Positions 41,916 to 49,170 of a stretch of DNA of 64,000 bases are shown here, piece by piece; the stretch's first letter is position 1; each line of letters opens with the position of its first letter. Made by a program: the position numbers and the translations under genes. Origin of the DNA: DASXAI01 sp963798445 (lineage in GTDB: Bacteria; Actinomycetota; Acidimicrobiia; Acidimicrobiales; Ilumatobacteraceae); contig CAWCTH010000003.1 in the NCBI GenBank assembly GCA_963798445.1, forward strand, positions 124,001 to 188,000, given 5' to 3'. The notes under the pieces are model-generated. The model was not told the origin of the DNA and did not search any database. It was given only the letters and a program-made list of their open reading frames with translations.

Positions 41916-42248
41916 ATGGCCAAGACCTTGGTAGAAGTGCTCGTCGACGATCTCGACGGCACGGAAGCGGTGGAATCGGTGCGGCTCGGTTGGAATGGCC
42001 AATGGCGTCAGCTGGAACTCTCGGACAAGAATCTCGCGGCGCTGTCGAAGGCCATCGATCGCTTCTGGGACGCCGGCCGCCCGATCAAGGGCGATGGGGC
42101 AATCCGCCGCCGCAGCGGCGCGCCGACTGGGGGCCGTGATCCACGTGCCATCCGGGTGTGGGCCTCGGAGAACGGCATCGCCGTCCCTGCCCGCGGTCGC
42201 ATCCCGCGAGACATCGAGGAGCGTTACAACCAGGCGGTTGCCTCGTAG
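41916..42248 (+). CDS. lsr2: Lsr2 family nucleoid-associated protein
   Basis: A 110-aa Lsr2, the actinobacterial H-NS analogue that bridges and silences AT-rich, often foreign DNA. The N-terminal dimerisation domain (LVEVLVDDLDGTEAVESVRLGWNGQWRQLELSDKN) and the C-terminal DNA-binding domain (RAIRVWASENGIAVPARGRIPRDIEERYNQA), with its AT-groove RGR motif, are complete. AGGAG precedes the ATG. It lies 100 bp after the CHAT gene in the same direction, so it may be read with it. Confidence 0.95.
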   Translation: MAKTLVEVLVDDLDGTEAVESVRLGWNGQWRQLELSDKNLAALSKAIDRFWDAGRPIKGDGAIRRRSGAPTGGRDPRAIRVWASENGIAVPARGRIPRDIEERYNQAVAS

Positions 42249-42251
42249 TCT
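42246..42251 (+). promoter_or_regulatory. -10-like box of a leaderless promoter (PPOX-like gene)
   Basis: TAGTCT six bases before the ATG at 42258; TTACAA at 42224-42229 is a possible -35 at 16 bp spacing. The box overlaps the lsr2 stop. Confidence 0.45.
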
Positions 42252-42257
42252 CTGGCC

Positions 42258-42803
42258 ATGGCCGCCTATCACGACGGCCAGCGAGCGCTGCAAGATCGTT
42301 TCGACACGCGCCGGCTGGCCGACCGACTCGAGCAGGTGTCGTATCACCCGACCTTCTGGGACGGCGATCGAGTCTTCATCGAGTCCGCGCCCTTCTTCTT
42401 CTTTGCCACCGTGGACGCCGAGGGCGTGCCGGACGTGTCGTACAAGGGCGGTGCTCCGGGCTTCGTACGCTGCATCGGCGACCGTGGCCTGGCCTTCCCC
42501 AACTATGACGGCAACGGCCAGTTCCGCTCGCTGGGCAACGTGCTGGTGAATCCGAACGTGTCGCTGTTGTTCATCGATTTCGAGTCACCCAACCGGCTGC
42601 GCATCCAAGGCCGGGCGACGTTGGGTGACGACCTGACGGTGCGGGTCGACATCGACCAGATCTGGCCGAACTGCCCGCGGTACATCCACCGCATGCGGTT
42701 CGAGAGCCTCTCGCCCCATGCGCCGCGCGACGGTCATGAGCCGCCGGACGCCGAGTGGAAGCAGCACTTCACCGACGTTTTGCCCTGCGCGCCGTCGCCG
42801 TAG
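42258..42803 (+). CDS. Pyridoxamine 5'-phosphate oxidase-family protein
   Basis: A 181-aa split-barrel protein. FIESAPFFFFATVDAEGVPDVSYKGGAPGFVRC, FPNYDGNGQFRSLGNVLVNPNVSLLFIDF and RLRIQGRATL are the family strands, with the nucleotide-binding GNGQFRS turn. Related proteins are FMN-dependent oxidoreductases or stress-related oxidases; substrate unknown. The leaderless box at 42246 supports this ATG. Confidence 0.85.
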   Translation: MAAYHDGQRALQDRFDTRRLADRLEQVSYHPTFWDGDRVFIESAPFFFFATVDAEGVPDVSYKGGAPGFVRCIGDRGLAFPNYDGNGQFRSLGNVLVNPNVSLLFIDFESPNRLRIQGRATLGDDLTVRVDIDQIWPNCPRYIHRMRFESLSPHAPRDGHEPPDAEWKQHFTDVLPCAPSP

Positions 42804-42841
42804 CATCGCCTCGGTCATCGCCATCCCCAAGGAGGCTCACC

Positions 42842-43132
42842 GTGGCTGAATGCACGCACCTGGACGCCATCGAAGACGTGCCGCCCAGCGGCGACGGATG
42901 CGTCGAGTGCCTCGCGATGGGCGGTCGCTGGGTGCACCTGCGGCGTTGCGCCACGTGCGGCCATGTCGGGTGCTGCGACAGCTCACCGAACAAGCACGCC
43001 ACCGCCCACTTCCACAGCAGCCATCACCCGATCGTGCAGTCCTTCGAGCCGGGCGAAGACTGGTACTGGTGTTACGTCGACGATCTGGGCTTCGAGATCG
43101 AGGGCGCCGGACCCAGCCCCTCGCACCCTTGA
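42842..43132 (+). CDS. UBP-type zinc-finger protein
   Basis: A 96-aa protein made almost entirely of a ZnF-UBP domain: CTHL at the N-terminus, CVECLAMGGRWVHLRRCATCGHVGCC and a His set HATAHFHSSHHPIVQSFEPGEDWYWCY. In eukaryotes the fold binds the ubiquitin C-terminus; free-standing bacterial copies have no proven ligand. AAGGAGG six bases before the GTG at 42842 fixes the start. The following membrane-protein gene begins eight bases after its stop. Confidence 0.9.
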   Translation: MAECTHLDAIEDVPPSGDGCVECLAMGGRWVHLRRCATCGHVGCCDSSPNKHATAHFHSSHHPIVQSFEPGEDWYWCYVDDLGFEIEGAGPSPSHP

Positions 43133-43139
43133 GCCCCGC

Positions 43140-43766
43140 GTGCTCGTGACCCGCGGCGACATCGCCGCACTCACGCCGGCGGAGCGGGCCCAGCTCGCCC
43201 ACTGGTTGCTCGAGATCGAACCGCCGCTGCCACCGATCACGCCGGCGCGGTTCCGCCACCGCCGCCGCCTCGTACTCACGGTCACGTTGATCGCGGCCGT
43301 CGTGCTCGTCCCGTGGACCATCTGGCTGTCGGTGTCACTACCGAGCGTTCATCGCGCCCGCGAGTGGCGCACCGCCTGGGTGGGCTTCGACATCGTGCTC
43401 ATCGTCGCCCTGCTGGCCACCGCCTGGGCCGGCTGGCACCGGCGCCAGGTCGTGGTGGGCTTCCTGATCGTGAGCGCCACGCTGCTCACCAGTGACGCCT
43501 GGTTCGACGTCTTGCTGTCGTCGGGCCGCACCGAGCGGCTCGGCAGTGTGGCCACGGCGTTCCTGCTGGAGCTGCCGCTCGCCGCGCTCTTCTTCTACAG
43601 CGCCTACCGGGTGATGCGAGTCACGGCGGTGGCGGTGTGGCAGCACCAAGGGCGGCCCGGACCGCTCCCCGCGCTGTGGCACATACCCCTCGTGGCGCCG
43701 GTCGATCCGGTCTCGCCGATCGACGTCGAGCTGGTAGCGGCACGTCACTCTGCCGCGGAGTCGTAG
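43140..43766 (+). CDS. Polytopic membrane protein, function unknown
   Basis: A 208-aa protein with about four transmembrane helices (roughly residues 43-65, 78-98, 104-124 and 137-157) after a 40-residue cytoplasmic N-terminus beginning VTRGDIAALTPAERAQLAHWLLEIEPPLPP. No family name recognised. GTG at 43140 or 43146 are both possible starts. It overlaps the opposite VOC gene by 22 bp and probably shares a transcript with the zinc-finger gene. Confidence 0.75.
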   Translation: MLVTRGDIAALTPAERAQLAHWLLEIEPPLPPITPARFRHRRRLVLTVTLIAAVVLVPWTIWLSVSLPSVHRAREWRTAWVGFDIVLIVALLATAWAGWHRRQVVVGFLIVSATLLTSDAWFDVLLSSGRTERLGSVATAFLLELPLAALFFYSAYRVMRVTAVAVWQHQGRPGPLPALWHIPLVAPVDPVSPIDVELVAARHSAAES

Positions 43767-44137
43767 CGCATGGCGCCCACCGCGTTGCCGGCGGGATCGG
43801 CGATCCAGATGAGGTCGCCGACGCCGGCAATGGTGGTTCGCTCCATCAGGATCGTGCCGCCCGTGGCCACCACGGCGGCCGCCGCTGCATCCACGTCGTC
43901 GACGGCGAACGTGCACTCGAACCCCACGGTGCGCACGCCGGGGATCAGCTCCCGGCGCTGCTGCAACGCGCCCACCACGGCCACGCCTGCCCTGCCCGCG
44001 TGGTCGCCGGTGTCGATCTGGTAGAAGCCGGGCGGGCCCCAGGGAGTGAACCGAAAGCCGAACACCGTCTCGTAGAACCGCTTGGTGGCGTCGAGATCGT
44101 CGGCATTGATGGCGAAGTGGGCCAGTGGCGCGCTCAT
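43745..44137 (-). CDS. VOC family (glyoxalase/dioxygenase-fold) protein
   Basis: A 130-aa two-module beta-alpha-beta-beta-beta protein: APLAHFAINADDLDATKRFYETVFGF, FYQIDTGD, TVGFECTFAVDDVDAAAAAVVATGG and IWIADPAGNAVGAMRYD. The metal positions of glyoxalase I are partly retained (H6 in LAHFAI, the Glu in FECTF). Substrate unknown; single-domain VOC proteins include antibiotic-resistance and degradative enzymes. The Met at 44137 is chosen as the start of homology. Confidence 0.85.
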   Translation of the reverse strand: MSAPLAHFAINADDLDATKRFYETVFGFRFTPWGPPGFYQIDTGDHAGRAGVAVVGALQQRRELIPGVRTVGFECTFAVDDVDAAAAAVVATGGTILMERTTIAGVGDLIWIADPAGNAVGAMRYDSAAE

Positions 44138-44189
44138 GACGGCCACTGTGCCACCGTGACCGGGTGGCGTGCCGCCGACGATCCGACAC

Positions 44190-44840
44190 ATGATGTCGGT
44201 GATGCGACAGCCGGGTGGAGCGTCGTCGGCCGGGCCGGGGCGAGCGAGCGACCTGGCCGTGCGCGGCTACGCCGTCACCCACCCCACCGGCACGGTCGTG
44301 CTCCCGACCGAGCCCGGCTGGGACCACCTGGTGTACGCGTCGGCGGGTGTGATGTCGGTGTCGACCGCCGCCGGCACCTGGGTGATCCCGCCCCATCGCG
44401 CCCTGTGGGCGCCGGCCGGGGCCAACCACCGCATCGTGATGCACGGCCGGGTGTCGGTCCGCACGCTCTACCTCCGTCAGCGCCTGGCCGTGCTACCGGC
44501 GGCGTGGCGGGCGGTGAACGTGACGCCTTTGCTGCGCGAGCTGATCCTGCACGCCGTGCGCTCCAGCCCCCTCGACCTCCAGCGACCTGAGCACGGGCGC
44601 CTGATCGGTGTCCTGGTCGACCTGCTCCGAACGCTGCCGCAGGTACCGCTCCAGCTCCCGATGCCGCTCGACTCCCGCGCCGCGGCGGTGGCCCACGCCA
44701 TCGCCGGCGACCCAGGCGGGACCTCGTCGGTGACCGTGGCCACCGCCGTCGGCTATCGCACGCCGAGTGCGTTCTCGGCCATGTTCCGAGCGCAGCTCGG
44801 CGCGCCGCCCAGTCACTACTTCCGGGTTGCGGGCGGGTGA
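44190..44840 (+). CDS. AraC-like regulator with an internally deleted DNA-binding domain
   Basis: A 216-aa protein with the AraC cupin sensor (VVLPTEPGWDHLVYASAGVMSVSTAAGTWVIPPHRALWAPAGANHRI) and, at the end, the second helix-turn-helix of an AraC domain (TVATAVGYRTPSAFSAMFRAQLGAPPSHYFR). The first helix-turn-helix and linking helix, normally about 50 residues between AVAHAIAGDP and SVTVA, are absent, in frame. It probably cannot bind DNA in the usual two-HTH manner. Start ambiguous between 44169 (GTG) and 44190 (ATG). Its stop overlaps the DksA-like start. Confidence 0.8.
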   Translation: MMSVMRQPGGASSAGPGRASDLAVRGYAVTHPTGTVVLPTEPGWDHLVYASAGVMSVSTAAGTWVIPPHRALWAPAGANHRIVMHGRVSVRTLYLRQRLAVLPAAWRAVNVTPLLRELILHAVRSSPLDLQRPEHGRLIGVLVDLLRTLPQVPLQLPMPLDSRAAAVAHAIAGDPGGTSSVTVATAVGYRTPSAFSAMFRAQLGAPPSHYFRVAGG

Positions 44841-45211
44841 CGGCCGAGCCGAACGCCGCCGAGCGCCGCGTGCTGGAGAGCGTGTTGGCCGAGGCGCGGG
44901 CGCGCGCCGCTGCCGCGCTGGTGGGGCTGGACGCGGAGTTCGCCGGCATCGTGGCGTCGGCGTCGATGGCCAACATCGACGACGAGCACGATCCCGAGGG
45001 CTCCACCATCGCCTTCGAGCGGGCGCAGGTGGTGGCGTTGCGGCGGCAGGCCGAATGGGATCTCGCCGCGCTCGACGGGGCGCAGGCCCGGCTGGCCGAC
45101 GGCACCTGGTCGACGTGCGCTCGCTGCGGCGGACCCATCCCGTACGAGCGACTGCTGGCCGTGCCGACGACGAGCCTCTGCGTGGCCTGCGCCACCACCT
45201 CCCCCAGGTAA
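44837..45211 (+). CDS. TraR/DksA C4 zinc-finger protein
   Basis: A 124-aa DksA/TraR-family protein: an N-terminal coiled-coil (RRVLESVLAEARARAAAALVGLDAEFAG to VVALRRQAEWDLAALDGAQARLADG) and a C-terminal four-Cys zinc finger CARCGGPIPYERLLAVPTTSLCVAC. Members bind the RNA-polymerase secondary channel and modulate transcription; actinobacterial versions with one acidic tip region (IDDEHDPEGS) are poorly characterised. GTG in a GTGA overlap with the AraC-like gene. Confidence 0.9.
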   Translation: MTAEPNAAERRVLESVLAEARARAAAALVGLDAEFAGIVASASMANIDDEHDPEGSTIAFERAQVVALRRQAEWDLAALDGAQARLADGTWSTCARCGGPIPYERLLAVPTTSLCVACATTSPR

Positions 45212-45227
45212 CACCCGACTGCCGACT

Positions 45228-45261
45228 TGCGGCACCGATTCGGTACCGAATCGGTGCCGCA
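45228..45261 (+). repeat. Perfect 34-bp palindrome
   Basis: TGCGGCACCGATTCGG, then TA, then the exact reverse complement of the first 16 bases. Two-fold axis in GGTACC. It begins 17 bases after the DksA-like stop and has no loop or U-tract, so it looks more like a protein-binding or recombination site than a terminator. Confidence 0.85.
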
Positions 45262-45460
45262 TGCATCGCCAGAGAAAAGGCCAGGTCATGGCGTCCGGGC
45301 CAATTCGGTGGCGCAACACCGCCGCATCACCGACTCGGTGCGGGAGGCCGAGGCGGTCGTCGATCGGGCGGCGCCGTTGCCACCAGCGCCGTCCGCCACC
45401 GCGTCCGTCACCGCCACCGCCACCGCCATCCGCCAGCGCATCGCGCCGCCGCCCGGTCAC

Positions 45461-45510
45461 CGCGCGTGACGGCGCGTCACCGCGCGTCACCGCGCGTCAC
45501 CCCTCGTGAC
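45461..45510 (+). repeat. Five tandem 10-bp units ending GTSAC
   Basis: CGCGCGTGAC, GGCGCGTCAC, CGCGCGTCAC twice, CCCTCGTGAC. The GTGAC/GTCAC element recurs exactly every 10 bp, close to one DNA turn. Confidence 0.75.
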
Positions 45511-45548
45511 CGCGCAGCCTGGCCGTTCACCGCTTGTGTGACGTGAAG

Positions 45549-45571
45549 CTCGAATTCGTCTCGATCGACGT
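45549..45571 (-). repeat. 23-bp dispersed motif, copy B
   Basis: Inverted, identical copy of 7741-7763. Here it is flanked by 8-bp arms TGTGACGT / ACGTCACA. Confidence 0.8.
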
Positions 45572-45616
45572 CACATAGGCGTCCGCGACGCCGAACCGCT
45601 CGAGGCCGGCGGCTCG

Positions 45617-48600
45617 TCACGGGGATTCGGTGACGACGGCGAGGATGTCGTCGCCATAGCGCTCCAGCTTGGCCGGGCCGATGCCAGGCACCGCCGCCAG
45701 CTGCGCCAGCGTCGTCGGCCGCCGGGCCACGATCTCGCGAATCGTCGCGTCATGGACGATCACGAACGGCGGCCGCCCCTCTTGGCGGGCCTGACCGGTG
45801 CGCCACGCCCGCAGTGCCTGCTCCAACTCCGTCGGCGGCCCGGCCGCTACCGCAGCGCTCACCGCCTTGGCCGAGCGCCCCGATCCCGCCCGCCCGGCCG
45901 ACGCCCGTCCCACCCGCCCGGCCGCCGGTCCCGGCCCTGGCCCCGGCCCCGGCCCTGGCCCCGGCCCCGGCCCTGGCCCCCACTCGAACCGCAACGAGAT
46001 CGACGGGCGGGCCCCTTCCATCTCGGCCACGAACGGCGACGGCGCGTCGGCAGGGACCACGATGGTGCACGTCGAACGGCACCGAGTCACGGCCACGTGG
46101 AAGACCCGCCGTTCCTCCTCCAGGGCGGCACGACTGCTCGTCAGCCGGTGCGGGAACAGCGAGTCACTGGCGTCGTGGACCACCACGTGAGGCCACTCCA
46201 ACCCCTTCACCCGGTGCACGGTCGACAGGCGCACGCCGTCCGGGTCGCCGGGTTGGGAGAGCTCGTGGCGCAGCCACGCCGGAAAGCCGCCCGGGTCCGG
46301 GCAGATGCGAGCCAGCGCGACCAGGCTGTCAAGGTCGTCGAGGTGGGCGGCGCGGGTCTCGTCGTGGCGGTACCGGTCGAGCGCGTCGAGGGTGTCGTCC
46401 AAGCCGGCCTGGCGCAGGGCCGTGAGCGTCGCCACCAGACCAGCGGTCGTGCCGTCGAGCGTCGCCGCCAGCCGCACGACGAGGTCGGCGAAGGCAGTCA
46501 CCTTGGTCTGGTCGCGCTCGGCCTTCAGGCGCCCCGCCAACGCCCGCAGCGCCGGCACGCTCGATTGCTCGGCCATCCACCCGACCAGCGTCCGTGATCG
46601 CCCGGCAGAGGGGCGCCGCGCTGCTTCCTCCACGTCGGCGCTGGCCAGCTGGGTCGGTCGGCCCGCCAGCCGGAGCCATGCCAGCGCGGCGCGCACGCCG
46701 GTGCGCTGCAGCCACTGCAGGCCGATGACGTTCACGACGGGGATGCCCCGCTGCCGCAACTCGATCTGCGGACCGAGCAGGGCGGAGCCCACGCGCGCCA
46801 GCACGACGATGTCCGCCGGTCCCGCCCCCGCGGCCACGGAGGACGCCACCGCGTCAGCGGTGCCCGCGGTGACATCGCTGACGCGCCGCACGAGAAGTCC
46901 GGCAGGGGCGTCGGGATGATTGGCGCGGATCTCCTTCGCCACCCGCCGGACGTTGTGGACGAGCAACCGGCCGGCGCCTCCCACCACGTCGGGCGGGCAC
47001 CGGTAGTTCACCGTGAGGGGATGGTCGCCGGCGCCGGGGAAGAGCTGCTCGTAGCGGATGAGCCACTCGGGAGTGGCACCGGAGAACCCGTAGATGGTCT
47101 GGTCGTCGTCGCCCACCCCGAAGACCGACAGCTCGGGGCTGGCCAGCAATCGGATCAGCAGCAGATGAGCGGGGGCGAGGTCCTGGAACTCGTCGACGAG
47201 CAGGTAGCGGCACACCCGCTGCGCCGCCGCCCGCACCTGCGGCTCGGCCAGGAGCAGCTCGATGCTGCCGGTGATCTGCTCGTCGAAATCGACGGCCCCC
47301 CGGTCGGCCAGGGCGGCGCGGTAGGCCTCCACCACGTCGGGGAGGCCGTCGACGTCCCCGTCGTAGTCGGCCTCCACCAGCGCCGGGTCCCGCAGCCGTA
47401 GCCGCACCTCACTGAGGGCGGCGATCCACGTAGCCAGCGGGTCGGTGCCGGCGGCGCGGGCCGGCTTCACGAGGGTGTCCAGCAGGGCGCGGACGTCGGT
47501 CTCGGCCAGGACATCGAGGCGCCGGTCCCGCCGGCGGGCGCCGTACGGCGACGGCGCGAACGGCGGCACCCCGTCCAGGATGGCCAGCCCCAGCGCGTTG
47601 AGGGTGCGGACGTGCAGCCCCTCGAGGTCGCCCGTGCGCTCGCGGATCTCGGCGGCGGCGCGGGTGTTGAAGGCCACCAGGCACAGTGCCGAGGGCGGCA
47701 CCCGCCAGGCGGTCAGCAACTGCCGGGCCCGCTCCGTCAGCACCCGCGTCTTGCCGGAGCCGGCCGGGGCGATGATGCGAGCGGCGCCGCCCGGGTGCTC
47801 CACCGCGGCCCGCTGGTCGGCGGCCAACTCGGACGTGACGGCGCGATCGACCGGACCGGCGTCCGTGCGTCCGGCGGCCGGCATGGGCGTCAGCGAACCC
47901 CGCTCGATGGCGAACCGGTGCACGATGGCGTCGGCACCCGTGACGGCGGCGCCGAAACGGGTCGGTGGGCCGCCGTCGCACCACGCCGGCGTGCCGTCGG
48001 GCAGCAGCACGTCGGCCGGGCCGCCGGCCTGCGCGCCGGCCGCCACCGCCCGGTTGGCCCACGGCCATGGCGACCGGCCCGGACGCAGGTCGACGGCGTT
48101 CGAGGTGACCAGATCGAGGAGCAGGTCCTCGGCCAGCAGGAGGTCGGGCGGGTGACCCCACACCGGGCCGGTGACGATCGTGACGGGTGGGGCGTCGTCG
48201 GCCAGGTCCGGAACCTCCAGCACGAACACGGTTCGCCGACGGGCGTGGCGGCGGCGCCAGATGGGACCGAGGACCTCGACGGGATCGGTCCGCAGCCGCG
48301 ACAGCAGCTCGTCGTCGACCACCAACCGCACCGCGCCCACCCACGGGGCGGGCACGTCCTGGCCGGCGCCGACCAGCGCGTCCCGACCCAGCCAATCGGG
48401 GCCGGCGGCATGGACGGGGTCGATCTCGATGCCGGCCCCGACCACGACCGAAGCGACGGGCGACGGCGTCACGACGGCCGGCGCAGCCATGCCGTCCCAC
48501 CCGTCCCAGCCGTCCCCGTCCGGCCCCTCATCGCGGTCGTCTTGCTCGGCCCGCAGCGGCTCGTCGCGATGGGCGTCAGCGCAGGCGCGCACCTCGGCCA

Positions 48601-48643
48601 CCGTGGCGTGCACATGCCCCCAAGCGCACCGGATCGAAGCCAT
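45617..48643 (-). CDS. UvrD/Rep-family DNA helicase with HRDC-like C-terminus and long N-terminal extension
   Basis: A 1008-aa superfamily-1A helicase. Walker A APAGSGKTRVL near residue 296, the Q/Ia region, Walker B LLVDEFQDLAPAHLLLIRLL, motif III GDDDQTIYGFSGATPEWL, motif IV YRCPPDVV, motif V TVHRVKGLEWPHVVV and motif VI VAVTRCRST. After a run of about nine Gly-Pro dipeptides (residues about 885-905) comes an HRDC-like domain (LEQALRAWRTGQARQEGRPPFVIVHDATIREI to GIGPAKLERYG), as in UvrD2. The first 280 residues are extra; they open with CAWGH and ACADAH, a possible Zn site, and have no recognised fold. Likely role in DNA repair. Confidence 0.9.
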   Translation of the reverse strand: MASIRCAWGHVHATVAEVRACADAHRDEPLRAEQDDRDEGPDGDGWDGWDGMAAPAVVTPSPVASVVVGAGIEIDPVHAAGPDWLGRDALVGAGQDVPAPWVGAVRLVVDDELLSRLRTDPVEVLGPIWRRRHARRRTVFVLEVPDLADDAPPVTIVTGPVWGHPPDLLLAEDLLLDLVTSNAVDLRPGRSPWPWANRAVAAGAQAGGPADVLLPDGTPAWCDGGPPTRFGAAVTGADAIVHRFAIERGSLTPMPAAGRTDAGPVDRAVTSELAADQRAAVEHPGGAARIIAPAGSGKTRVLTERARQLLTAWRVPPSALCLVAFNTRAAAEIRERTGDLEGLHVRTLNALGLAILDGVPPFAPSPYGARRRDRRLDVLAETDVRALLDTLVKPARAAGTDPLATWIAALSEVRLRLRDPALVEADYDGDVDGLPDVVEAYRAALADRGAVDFDEQITGSIELLLAEPQVRAAAQRVCRYLLVDEFQDLAPAHLLLIRLLASPELSVFGVGDDDQTIYGFSGATPEWLIRYEQLFPGAGDHPLTVNYRCPPDVVGGAGRLLVHNVRRVAKEIRANHPDAPAGLLVRRVSDVTAGTADAVASSVAAGAGPADIVVLARVGSALLGPQIELRQRGIPVVNVIGLQWLQRTGVRAALAWLRLAGRPTQLASADVEEAARRPSAGRSRTLVGWMAEQSSVPALRALAGRLKAERDQTKVTAFADLVVRLAATLDGTTAGLVATLTALRQAGLDDTLDALDRYRHDETRAAHLDDLDSLVALARICPDPGGFPAWLRHELSQPGDPDGVRLSTVHRVKGLEWPHVVVHDASDSLFPHRLTSSRAALEEERRVFHVAVTRCRSTCTIVVPADAPSPFVAEMEGARPSISLRFEWGPGPGPGPGPGPGPGPGPAAGRVGRASAGRAGSGRSAKAVSAAVAAGPPTELEQALRAWRTGQARQEGRPPFVIVHDATIREIVARRPTTLAQLAAVPGIGPAKLERYGDDILAVVTESP

Positions 48644-48668
48644 GGGACGGGTACCGACCCGGCGGGTA

Positions 48669-49073
48669 TCAGGCCCGGCCGGCGCTGGGCAGCGCCGTCG
48701 GCTGCACTCGCAGCGGTGCGACCGCGTCGCCCCGCAGCACGCGGATGGCGAGCTGGCCGTTCGTGAGGGTGGCTTCCACGCCGGAGCCGAAGCCGGGCGG
48801 CACGTCCACGTCGCGCTCGTAGCCGCCGTAGTCCCACTCCTGCACGAGCATCGACCGCGGGCCGGCGCTGCGGAGGTGGGCCCAGAACCGCAGGTGGCCG
48901 GGTTCCAACTCGATGGTCACGTCGGTGGGCATCACCGCCGGGAACGGCGCCAGGATCACGAGCGCGGCGGGTGTCTCGTAGACGTTGATGGGCACCCGCT
49001 GGGGTCGCATGGCGGCCTCGGCGGCACTGGTGGCCTCCACGACCTGTTGCTGCGTCGGGCGATCCGTGCCCAT
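48669..49073 (-). CDS. Hsp20/alpha-crystallin-like small heat-shock protein
   Basis: A 134-aa protein with an alpha-crystallin-type beta-sandwich: VPINVYETPAALVILAPFPAVMPTDVTIELEPGHLRFWAHL, YERDVDVPPGFGSGVEATLTNGQLAIRVLRG. The consensus A-x-x-x-n-G-V-L is present as ATLTNGQLAI. N- and C-terminal arms are short and the C-terminal I-x-I anchor is not seen, so large oligomers are less likely. TAGGGT six bases before the ATG gives a leaderless start. It lies directly upstream of the helicase gene on the same strand. Confidence 0.85.
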   Translation of the reverse strand: MGTDRPTQQQVVEATSAAEAAMRPQRVPINVYETPAALVILAPFPAVMPTDVTIELEPGHLRFWAHLRSAGPRSMLVQEWDYGGYERDVDVPPGFGSGVEATLTNGQLAIRVLRGDAVAPLRVQPTALPSAGRA

Positions 49074-49079
49074 GCGCGA

Positions 49080-49085
49080 ACCCTA
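49080..49085 (-). promoter_or_regulatory. -10-like box of a leaderless promoter (Hsp20)
   Basis: TAGGGT on the minus strand, six bases before the ATG at 49073. Confidence 0.45.
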
Positions 49086-49170
49086 CAGCCGTGCGGTCCG
49101 GCGCCGGTTCGGGATCGCCGATGCACCCTGCCCGCGCAACGAGTGAGACGGCACGGAAGACTGTGCCGCA

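Larger units (their letters stand above)
45212..45616 (+). other. Long non-coding tract (405 bp) rich in repeats
   Basis: Between the DksA-like and UvrD-like genes, which converge on it. Short ORFs in all frames are Pro/Arg-rich or repeat-derived and I do not support any. It holds a perfect 34-bp palindrome (45228-45261), a five-unit 10-bp array (45461-45510), an inverted repeat TGTGACGT...ACGTCACA (arms at about 45539-45546 and 45568-45575) and the 23-bp motif shared with 7741-7763 nested inside it. Confidence 0.6.

Noticed and set aside
45228..45261. 34-bp palindrome as a rho-independent terminator
   Set aside because: It has no loop and no U-tract, and a stem of this length without a loop is not terminator-like.
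44816..45490. Minus-strand ORF through the DksA-like gene and into the non-coding tract
   Set aside because: It is antisense to a zinc-finger gene with intact motifs and continues into repeats.
45227..45509. Small ORFs in the 45212-45616 tract, including an ATG at 45288 after AAAAGG
   Set aside because: The peptides are Pro/Arg- or Ala/Thr-rich, change character at the repeats and overlap the palindrome; no domain recognised.
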